From positions 60,155,614-60,219,613 of the forward strand of contig NC_083882.1 in the NCBI RefSeq assembly GCF_032452875.1: a stretch of 64,000 bases of DNA, written 5' to 3'. Positions 55,709-64,000 of the stretch are shown one piece after another; within the stretch, counting starts at the first letter, position 1, and each line of letters starts with the position of its first letter. The DNA comes from Bos javanicus. Taxonomy: Eukaryota; Chordata; Mammalia; Artiodactyla; Bovidae. The notes under the pieces were generated by a model that saw only the letters and a program-made list of their open reading frames with translations, did no database searches and was not told where the DNA came from. Both the position numbers and the translations under genes were made by a program.

Positions 55709-56824
55709 AAATGCATGTAATTCTATTTAGTGGTTCTGAGCACAGCATCCTTACTTCATCTCATTTCCAATATGTCTTAAAAAGAGAAAAGAGGTAGGAA
55801 ATCAGGAATCTTACTGAGGGTCTGTTCTTTAACATAAGTGGAGTGGGTTAATAAAAATAATTTCTAGAATTGAGAAAGGATGTAAAATGGCTTTGCATCT
55901 CACAAGGTTAGAGGAAAACAGAAAAACAATGAACAAAGGGGAGGCAGAGGGACAGTTGCTGGAACAGATTGTGTGCCTTCTCCCCAGCCTCAGACTAGAG
56001 AGGAAAAGTGGAGGGAGGCAGAAAAAGGAAGACAGAGACAGAGAGACAAAACCAAATCCATTTACACACAGGGCATTTCAGGTCTCCTCTGGCATAGTTG
56101 ATGCCTACCTACCACCACCAAAAAAAAAAAAAAAATTGCAAATGGTCCATCATCTGTTTTACGCCTCTTCTGTTGGCCGGAGTAGACAACTCACTCCTTG
56201 CAGACTGTCTCGCCTTTCTAACAGTTCAATATTTCAGCATTTGGTTGCAATTGTCTAAAACAAATCTCATGCTTTCTTCCATCTCTGAGTGAACTGGGCT
56301 TATTAAGATGCTCAGGAAATATAATGTAAACATATAAAAGCATCTCCCTGTATTTTCATTTCCTCATACATGAGGCATTTTGAACTCTTTTGCCATGTCC
56401 TCTTCTGGTTTATATGTGGCTTTACTTACTTCTTCTTTGCTTTATTTATCAATGGTTGTGTAGATTTTTTGTTGTTGTTGTTGTTTTTACAAGTCTCAAA
56501 AAGAAAAAGAAAATCACATTTATTCTGGTGTTATAGAGTGAATAAAAGGCTAAGAAAAAATGATTTTAAACAAAACTGAACACACTCAACTGAGTCAATA
56601 GAATGCTAAAACATCTGGCTACAAGGTGAATAGTTTAGTCAATTGATAGCCTTTTGGTTTGGGATTTGTTTTGTCTTATCTCTGGATTCACCAAATCTCT
56701 ACGTAGGTCACAGTGGCACAGCATAAACCCAGCTCTAGAGCTGATTTTCATCCTGTAGAGAACTTAACAATAAGTAAAGTAACTAGAGCACATTTAAAAT
56801 AACACCTAGAGATGGGGTGGGAAG
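55709..56824. other. unique sequence with A-run
   Basis: The 123-codon frame 55887-56258 runs through an A-run (56119-56134) and is unrecognised. A gttgtt stretch lies at 56470-56485. Confidence 0.5.
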
Positions 56825-57160
56825 GAATTGATACTTGTTGAATGCTAACTTTATATCAAGTATTATTTCAGAAGTTTTGAATATGCATTGTTTTCTTTGT
56901 GTGTCCCACAGCCATCAATGAGAGAAAGCAAGTTAATGTAAGAATTTGTGTTTACTACTGTATAAAACTCTCAATATTTAATCTAATGTAATATCTTAAA
57001 TTACAATATGAAGATGTTATACAAAAATTATGAATACAATGTTAAGAGAGTATGAGGAATTTGACCCACAGTCAGAGTTAATTAAATGTGGAGCTGGATT
57101 TGAAATTTCATCTCTTAAATTTCAACACATATGCATTTTTCACTGTGCCAATACAGCACT
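56825..57160 (-). mobile_element. MIR SINE, two separated pieces (weak)
   Basis: 56825-56930 recalls the MIR minus 3' half; 57045-57160 has cacagtcagagttaattaaa and gagctggatttgaaattt, the MIR minus 5' half. The DNA between is unrecognised. Confidence 0.45.
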
Positions 57161-57499
57161 GCAAGATCATGTTCCTGAGTCTCCACAGAACAGAATTTAG
57201 AAAACATGCTAAGTTTTGATTATTCATTAAGAATATTTTCAATCCATAGTAAATGAGCATACTCCTCAATAGATAAGAAAAGACTATTGAATGACAATAT
57301 TTCAGTGCACCCCTTATTGCAGCATAATTTCTAGGGATTTGCTTAGATCTACAAATCTTAAATTAATATTTTGTGACATGATGGAACAAGATTCCTAAAA
57401 GAGAGGGGTGGAATTAACGTTATCCACAACATTAACACTATTGTTAATAAGTGTTAGATGGTATCATTTTTAAAAATCTTTTTTCATATGTGAAGAACA
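57161..57499. other. unique AT-rich sequence
   Basis: Nothing recognised. Confidence 0.5.
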
Positions 57500-57650
57500 T
57501 GGGGAATGCTATGCATTATTGTTTATTACACCCTTGATATTTACAGCGACCTTGTGTGGTTATGACATATGACTGACCTCATTCTACAATGGAAAAAAGA
57601 AGTTGGTCAGTAGCGAAACCAAAGTTCAAAGCCAGGTCCTTTGTTCTCAG
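57500..57650 (-). mobile_element. MIR SINE
   Basis: tatttacagcgaccttgtgt, ctcattctacaatggaaaa and ccaaagttcaaagccaggtc follow the MIR minus strand. Confidence 0.6.
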
Positions 57651-58228
57651 ACATCCTGCTGGAAGATACATACTGTGATAGCTACTCCAAGCAAGTTCTA
57701 CTCCGTAACTCCATGGTTGCTTCCTATACCAGCAAATGAATAGAGGATTTTCATCACTTTAAAGATTCATTACTCAGGGTTTCCCTTCATCCATTTAATT
57801 AAGTCATTCCTCAGCTTGTGTTAGTATTTGGCCAGCCTCTTTGTGTTTATGGACAGGTCAACTAGCAGAATAATTTTCATCTGACAAGCTCTAATTGAAC
57901 TTGTTTCCCCGGATCATTAAGCATATTGGCATTTACATTTACAACCATTTTCTGCCTCGTTGGTTTTCATCTACTTCATTCACAAATTAATAAGAACATA
58001 AAGAGGACTCAGTTAACACCTCTTTGGACACCACCACTACTTTTCTTGATGGCAGAGAATGAAGCTTCAATGTGAAAAGAGAAAACCTGGAAACATGTGA
58101 ACTCAAACTGGAATCAATATTCGTTCATCTTTTGGGACTTAGAAACTATGCCAATAAGAATGAGTCACAGATTTGTAAAATCAAATTTGCTTTGGACGTA
58201 GTCAATATTCCCCATCAAGAGCCCTCTA
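57651..58228. other. unique sequence
   Basis: Repeat-poor; the 57770-58060 part has several homeodomain-like taatt sites. The frame at 58072-58290 is unrecognised. Confidence 0.5.
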
Positions 58229-58465
58229 ACGGGGGTTTTTCAGCCTTAGTACTATTGACATTTAGGGCTGGAGAATTCTTTGTTGTGTGAGGACTGCCCT
58301 TTGCCTTGTAGGCTGTTTAGCAGTATCCTTGGCCTCTACCCACTAGATGTCAGCAGCATCCCCCAACCTCTCCCCAACTTTTGTTGTTGTGACACTTGTG
58401 AAAAATGTCTTCAGATGCTGGGGAATATCTTCCTGAGGAGTGAAATCACCCCTATTGAGATATCC
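58229..58465. mobile_element. MER20-like hAT element
   Basis: ttagtactattgacattta, gaattctttgttgtgtgagg, tgtttagcagtatccttggc, ctctacccactagatgtcag and aatgtcttcagatgctgggg match the MER20 sequence of placental mammals. Terminal repeats are decayed. Confidence 0.8.
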
Positions 58466-58524
58466 TCATCAAGAGGTCTATCCCCATCAAGACTTGCCTC
58501 TCTGTGCTATTCTCCTGGAACTCT

Positions 58525-58715
58525 GGAATCAGCACAAGTCTTAGAGACAACATTCTCCCTTTTCACAGATAAGAAAATGAACGCCTAAGAAAGTAAGTGA
58601 GACGCATATGTGGCAATATTTGATGAACATATGCTGTGTGCCAGAATCTTCTCCATATGCTACAGGATCCTCATGGGAGGACCCTCACTATCCTTATTTT
58701 ATAAATAAAGAATTT
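58525..58715 (-). mobile_element. MIR SINE fragments
   Basis: 58608-58715 has acatatgctgtgtgccagaa and ccttattttataaataaaga. 58550-58600 has ttttcacagataagaaaatg, a second MIR piece. Confidence 0.55.
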
Positions 58716-58837
58716 AGGGCCAGATCTTGCCCCCAAACCCCTGACGAAGCTGTCTTGCTAAGACTCATGCGTGAGAAACTTTTAACCCAATACAGATAAT
58801 CTGCAATTTTCTTAAATCACCATAAAGACTTGCAAAA

Positions 58838-58935
58838 TTTTATTGAGTATTTACTATCTGAAATGAAAAATCAGCTCTAATGGATGCAGAAAAAAATATT
58901 TCAGTTGCCCTCAAGTTCAGGCAAGAGGATATTGA
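58838..58935 (-). mobile_element. L2 LINE 3' end (weak)
   Basis: attgagtatttactatctga and ttgccctcaagttcaggca are in minus L2 order. Confidence 0.5.
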
Positions 58936-59290
58936 GTCCCTTGCAATCATAATGCAGCTGTTGCACTCCCATCTCCTGCTCTGTTGCTTAACATGTTTGC
59001 ATTATTGTTGTCATCTTCCCCACCTTTTCTCCTAAGATTTAGCTTTTCATGGGTCCCAAGTGTTTCCCCCTGCCAGGGCTGGGGATGCCACCAATTAATT
59101 CCTACTTATATAATACCTTTCACAACATTTCATTATTTGTTTACTTAAGCATTCCATAATTCCTGAAATATCCTTGAAGTGCAAAAGAGAAAAGTATCTG
59201 GTATTCTATTGTATTATAACTTACTTCACAGATATGTGAGTCATTAATTGTCAAATAATTTGATAATTGGCTTTATAAATGCTTTATAAA
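58936..59290. other. unique sequence
   Basis: Nothing recognised. Confidence 0.5.
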
Positions 59291-59294
59291 TGAC

Positions 59295-59438
59295 AGCTTC
59301 CCTGGTGGCTCAGACGATAAAGCATCTGCCTGCAGTGCGGGAGACCCAGGTTCGATTCCTGGGTCAGGAAGATCCCCTGGAGAAGGAAATGGCAATCCAC
59401 TCCAGCACTCTTGCCTGGAAAATCCCATGGAGGAGGAG
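59295..59438 (+). mobile_element. Bov-tA SINE joined to an inverted Bov-A2
   Basis: Intact head (ccctggtggctcagacga) and B box, then the body to ccatggaggaggagcc. It passes with no spacer into the next, inverted element. Confidence 0.9.
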
Positions 59439-59594
59439 CCATTTCCTTCTCCAATGCATGAAAGTGAAAAGTGAAAGTGAAGTCGCTCAGTCGTGTCGAC
59501 TCTTAGCGACCCCATGGACTGCAGCCTACCAGGCTCCTCCGTCCATGGGATTTTCCAGGCAAGAGTACTGGAGTGGGGTGCCATTGCCTTCTCT
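59439..59594 (-). mobile_element. partial Bov-A2 SINE, inverted arm of chimera
   Basis: Starts within the linker side (atttccttctccaatgcatg), has the gtgaaaagtgaaag linker and one monomer, ends gccattgccttctc. 59379-59440 and 59532-59593 are near-complementary arms of about 62 bp. Confidence 0.9.
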
Positions 59595-59631
59595 GGGGAA
59601 CTTGTTTAGGTTGAGTCTAAAAGCATCCAGT

Positions 59632-59903
59632 CGGAGAAGGCAATGGCACCCCACTCCAGTACTCTTGCCTGGAAAATCCCACGGACGGAGGAGCCTGGTA
59701 GGCTGCAGTCCATGGGGTCGCTAGGAGTCGGGCACGACTGAGCGACTTCACTTTCACTTTTCACTTTCATGCATTGAGAAGGAAATGGCAACCCACTCCA
59801 GTGTTCTTGCCTGGAGAATCCCAGGGACGGGGGAGCCTGGTGGGCTGCCGTCTATGGGGTCGCACAGAGTTGGACACGACTGAAGCGACTTAGCAGCAGC
59901 AGC
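59632..59903 (+). mobile_element. Bov-A2 SINE with 10-bp TSD
   Basis: Close to consensus dimer with a short (agc)n end. aaaagcatcc at 59619-59628 and 59904-59913. Confidence 0.93.
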
Positions 59904-60029
59904 AAAAGCATCCGGTATTCTCATGTTTTTAGAGCCTCTCAACAACCTTCTTTTCCTGCAAATTTGCTCACCCTGTACTCTGGCCTTGAACTTAATGCCT
60001 ATGAAAAGACATGTGGAAGTTTTAAATCA

Positions 60030-60607
60030 TGGATCAAAATTCTTTAATTGTCCCCCCATCAAAGTCCAGGTCTATGCCCTTTTCCCTTGAATCTGAGTGG
60101 GCTTGTGACTGTTTTGACTGATAGATTTGGCAGAAGTGATGCCACATGACTATGTCATAGGCTGTGCAGCTTCTGCCTTGGTCTCCAGGAATGCTAATTT
60201 CTGCATGTCCCCTCTCGAGATGTTCCATCTGAGAACACAAAATCCATGTCTTGAGAATCCCAAGCCACAGGAAGCAGTCATGTATAGCTGCTCTGATCAA
60301 CAGATTACCCAGCTGAGGGCAGCCTGGGGTGATCCTATCACACGAGACATATATACATTGAGTGCAAAAGCCAACATGGACATAGATAGATCTTCCATGA
60401 TATGTCAATCCGTAGCCTTGTCAGTCACCCCCAGTCCTTAGACTTTATAACTGCTGCCCCAGACACTATGGAGCAGAAACAAAATTTCAGTACTCTGATT
60501 AGTCTGAATTCTGGACCACAGTCTGAGACTGTGGGCGTAATAAAAGTGTATCATTTTATGTCACCCACTTTTTGAGTAGTTTGTTATCAACAATAGATAA
60601 CTGGAAC
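60030..60607 (+). mobile_element. MLT1-type MaLR LTR
   Basis: ttgaatctgagtgggcttgt, atttggcagaagtgatgcca, gcagcttctgccttggtctc, acagattacccagctgaggg and a tail agtagtttgttatcaacaat-agataactggaaca fit an MLT1 subfamily. Opposing frames 60034-60408 and 60127-60441 are chance. Confidence 0.75.
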
Positions 60608-61137
60608 ATTGCATATATCTGGGTCCATTCCCTTTAGGTCCTGCTCTATAACAGTTAATGGAAAATATCTGGGATCATCAGAAAAGTCTCATCAATTTTA
60701 ACCTAGTTAAATATGAGAGACCTTTGCTAGGAAATGGTCTACTTGCTAAAGATTTCAGGCTGACCATTTAGAGAACTACTTGGTCATAAGAGAGTTCATG
60801 TCAGGCTGTTTTCCAAAGTAGACCTACTCACTCCCTATAGAAACGTTCAAAGAGGTAGGAGAAAATGGGAAGGTAAGTCCTAAGAAATATGAATAAAAGA
60901 CAAATGAAAATATAAATATAGAGAAATGTTTTGAAGTTAACAGGGAAAACCTTTCTAATGCAAGTGTTTACCTGTACAGGTGAAACGGATTTTGCAATCA
61001 ATATGTAGTTGAGTTTTAATTATGTTCCAAGTTATGCTCTACAACATAATGAATCCCACAAAGTAGACATTAACGGTGTATACATTTCTATGTACTGTGA
61101 TAGTTAGGTATTTATCTAGATGTTGCTGTGCAGATAT
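60608..61137. other. unique sequence
   Basis: Nothing recognised. Confidence 0.5.
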
Positions 61138-61298
61138 TCAGTTAAGTTCAGTTGCTCAATTGTATCCAACTGTTTGCGACCCCATGGACTGCAGCACGCC
61201 AGGATTCCCTGTCCATCACCAACTCCCAGAGCTTGCTCAAATCATGTCCATTGAGTCAGTGATGCCACCCAACCATCTCATACTCTGTCATCCACTTG
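61138..61298 (-). mobile_element. short BovB 3' fragment
   Basis: attcagttaagttcagttgc tail to ctctgtcatccacttgg, 161 bp, the shortest copy here. No TSD seen. Confidence 0.9.
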
Positions 61299-61449
61299 GT
61301 TAATGTTATTAAGACTCACCATTAGTTTATTTTAAGTAAATATTACCCTCAGTACTGTGCATGGGTCTCATTTAGTTAGTTGAATATCTTAAAAGCAAAA
61401 ACAGTTTTCCCAAATTAGAAGGAATTCTACCTCAAGACTATAACATAGA

Positions 61450-61625
61450 AAGTCTGCCTGAGTTTCCTCTCTGCCATCCTGCATTGCAGATTTTGGACCT
61501 GCCAGCTTTGAGTGAGCTAATTTCTAAAATCTCTATTTCTCTATGTACACACATTCTCTCCCCACCCCCACCCCCAGCACACCCGTTGGTTCTATTTCTC
61601 TGGAGAACTACGCCTGATACACACA
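61450..61625 (-). mobile_element. old repeat, same family as 25490-25960 (tentative)
   Basis: Minus orientation: gcagattttggacctgccag, gagctaatttctaaaatctc and ggttctatttctctggagaa. Carries a C-rich tract at 61557-61584 (C4-A-C5-A-C5) giving a G4 pattern on the minus strand. Confidence 0.45.
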
Positions 61626-62191
61626 CTTAAGTATATTTATACATATGCACATAGATACATATATTAGTGCTGAAATCAAATGTTTGAAAAACATTGGGAT
61701 AAGCCAATATTTACAAGAGAATATCTCCAAAAGTAATTGCATTTCATTGTGTATAGAGTGTTTCTGAGACTTACTTTACCATAGAACCCTTTGGTTGCAA
61801 AACATTTTATGAAACTTGTGTTATATGGAAACTGTTTTGAGAAATTTGAGGTTAGCAACTGGAGACAAGCAGGGAAAGTTTGAAGCAATGATCGTGGGAA
61901 AGTGAATTAAGTGAGGAAAATGCTTTTTAGAAGACACTGATATTCCAAGCATTTTATGGGGCACAAATATTGTGCAATCACAGTGTTTATTACATTCTCC
62001 ATGAATGAAGTAGATAGTGGAATTTACCCATTGCTTGTTATAAGCAAAAAGGTGCGCAGAAAAGCAACAGGGTGTGTAATCCTTAAAATGATATTTATGA
62101 AACTATTACACTGTGGGAATATTTCCTATGTGCCCAAGCTACTTACCTAAGCCGCAAAGCTGGCAATAGTTACTGAACTTCTCCTTCATCT
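61626..62191. other. unique sequence
   Basis: Short frames on both strands, none recognised. Confidence 0.5.
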
Positions 62192-62303
62192 CCAGTATTC
62201 TTGCCTGGAAAATTCCATGGGTAGAGGAGCCTGGTGGGCTACACTCCTTGGGATCACAAAGAGTCGGTCACGACTGAGCGAATGACACTTTCACTTTTCA
62301 TCA
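62192..62303 (+). mobile_element. 5'-truncated Bov-tA/Bov-A fragment
   Basis: Begins at the same body point as the copy at 27346 (ctccagtattcttgcc) and ends actttcacttttcat. Confidence 0.85.
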
Positions 62304-62399
62304 CCTTGCATCAGAAGGATCCAAAAGCAAATCATTATACTTCCTAATTTCTCTTAAACCTGTGTCCATTCCTCAATTTCTGCACTGTATTTATTTATT

Positions 62400-62770
62400 T
62401 ACTAGCCTTATAGGTTTCCCTCTGTTCAGTCATCAAAGCCTCCTCCTTGTTATAGCCAGAATGATCTTGCCAAAACAAATATGGTCTTACTACTCTGAGA
62501 CTTTAAATTAATCATTACCTTTATAAGATCCAGACTCAGAAAGATTGTGGCTTGCTCCTAACTACATGACATCACCCATCCCGATCCTCCTTCCATCTTC
62601 TTCCTGGCCACAGCCCCAGAGCAGCTGTAAATCCAAGCTTAAAAAGTGACATACAGATTTCTAACTCAGTTGTCCCCATCAGACTTCATGTTGCATATGA
62701 TTTTACCATTGCCTGGAATGCTAACTACTAATTCTTTGAGAAGCAAAGCAGGGGTCATGTCTTAAAATCA
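62400..62770 (+). mobile_element. L2 LINE, internal to 3' region
   Basis: tagccagaatgatcttgcc, gtgtcc-type spacing, ccattgcctggaatgctaac and gaagcaaagcaggggtcatg lie in plus L2 order. Confidence 0.65.
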
Positions 62771-63399
62771 AACTCACAGTTACCTGAGTGAAAAGAAACT
62801 AGATCTAGGAAATTAGAAACCTGTGCATTTACTTCTTTTAGAGGACAGCAGACTAAAAAATATATTTCCCATATTGAAAAAAACATACGTAAATATATGC
62901 AATACTTGAGGAGCACATGCAATGTTTGATTAATTACAGCCAAATGCTCATAATTTATGTGAATCTCCATTTTCTTCTTCATTGTTTTAATATTACATTT
63001 TATATAATAAAACATATGTTGATATATTCTGAAGCTAGATGGCAAAGTATACAATTATTGCAATTAAAATAATTACATGTGTACTTTATGATGAGAAAGA
63101 TGGCAAATGTGTTATACTAACAAATAATTATGTCTTAAAACGCTATGCCTTTTAGCTACTTAACCAGTTTTTTTACAAAAAATAGCATTTTGTAAATTCC
63201 TTATTTAGAAATTTAAAAATATAATCACACCTAAAGAAAAATTTTAAATTTTGTCTATACACATATTATTGAAAATAGCAATTAGTAACATTTTGTTTGA
63301 GTGTATGTCATTCTGTAACATTTTTTATGCAAAACAAATCTTTTGAGTTAACAAAAATGGATTAAGCAGCAATATTCTGTTATAAACTGTTTTTCTTAA
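62771..63399. other. unique AT-rich sequence
   Basis: A minus frame of 99 codons at 62755-63054 has no recognisable domain. Very AT-rich; no repeat named. Confidence 0.5.
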
Positions 63400-63890
63400 A
63401 TAAGATATACTGTGTTTATCTTTGCAAGTCACATATTTTTCATGGAATAATTTTCAAAGGCCTCACAATGTTACATGATCTGGAACTGCCATAATTTATT
63501 AATAAGTAATTAATTTCCTATGACTGGACATTGAATTTCTTTTCATTGTTTCATTATTATAAGATTAAGCTACAGTAAAATTCTTATAGTGATATCTTTA
63601 TACACTTAAAGACCTCTTTCCCCTTTGACTCCTTGGGGAAAATTACTGAGTCAAGGGCTATGCAAGTTCAAATACACTAATAATGTATTGCCACACTTTT
63701 CTTCAGAAATGCTGTAACAATTTTCATTCCCATTAACAAAGTATTCCCATTGCCTATACTATTGCTATAATTAGCTGATTTTTCCTGAAACAATTGTTTA
63801 AATTTTTAACTTTTATTGGTAGCCTATTTCCCTAAGGCCTTGTCTCTGCAATCCTGGTTTTCTTTCTTTCTTTTTTTTATATTGAAAGAA
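63400..63890 (-). mobile_element. old L1 (L1M type), ORF2 3' side
   Basis: actggacattgaatttcttt, actgagtcaagggctatgca, gtattgccacacttttcttc and tttcattcccattaacaaag are minus L1M blocks in order. The remaining 110 bp to the window end are unannotated. Confidence 0.7.
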
Positions 63891-64000
63891 GCTCTGATAT
63901 GGAAAATTTTATTAGTAAGAAAAAGAGCTTACCTCTTCATAAGCCTAGAAGATAGGAGCAATGGGAGTGGTGGGGGCTCGTGACAATTTTCTAGGAAGAA

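Noticed and set aside
55887..56258. 123-codon frame
   Set aside because: Basic low-complexity translation running through a poly(A) tract.
60034..60441. Opposing frames of 124 and 104 codons
   Set aside because: Both lie inside an MLT1 LTR on opposite strands.

Overview
This window is non-coding nuclear DNA from a ruminant, almost certainly a bovid (cattle, buffalo, sheep or goat type). The diagnosis rests on dense Bov-tA and Bov-A2 SINEs, about fourteen fragments of the RTE-clade LINE BovB, young ruminant L1 3' ends and two related endogenous-retrovirus LTRs. These lie over an older mammalian layer of MIR, L2, MaLR/MLT1, MER20-like and L1M fossils. I find no intact host protein-coding gene, no tRNA or other structural RNA gene, no CRISPR array and nothing prokaryotic. 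The longer open frames are BovB reverse-transcriptase fragments or chance frames inside repeats. The window could be intergenic or deep intron; the sequence does not decide.

Layout. 1-16.5 kb: mostly unique AT-rich DNA with two same-orientation LTRs (2.4-3.0 and 15.8-16.5 kb), an MLT1 LTR, a BovB copy with a clear target-site duplication (TSD) at 6.4-7.5 kb, a mariner-type MITE at 13.2 kb and an L2 split by another repeat at 14.2-15.4 kb. 16.8-24.6 kb: tandem SINEs at one target site, a TG-rich tract, an unusual interlocked inverted repeat at 21.1 kb, L2 and L1M fossils, and a minus-strand BovB with a 13-bp TSD. 25.5-32.5 kb: an L1 invaded by a SINE, then a BovB-rich block in which one BovB sits inside another in the opposite orientation. 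33-39.7 kb: a SINE-rich stretch over an old minus-strand L1. 40-52 kb: mostly unique or old repeats, with an L1 (42.2-43.0 kb) carrying a 9-bp TSD. 52.6-55.3 kb: a three-level nest, a 5'-inverted L1 containing two BovB insertions, one of which holds a third. 55-64 kb: SINEs including an inverted SINE chimera at 59.3 kb, MIR, MER20-like, MLT1 and L2 remnants.

The parts do not form a pathway. What the window records is insertion history: overlapping TSDs and interrupted elements give a relative order of retrotransposition. I found no convincing undescribed biological system. The most informative items are the nested L1/BovB complex, the twin-priming inversion, the circularly permuted inverted repeat near 21.1 kb and the inverted SINE chimera. 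Family names come from recognising consensus sequence by eye and should be confirmed with RepeatMasker; ends without a TSD are good to roughly 10-30 bp.
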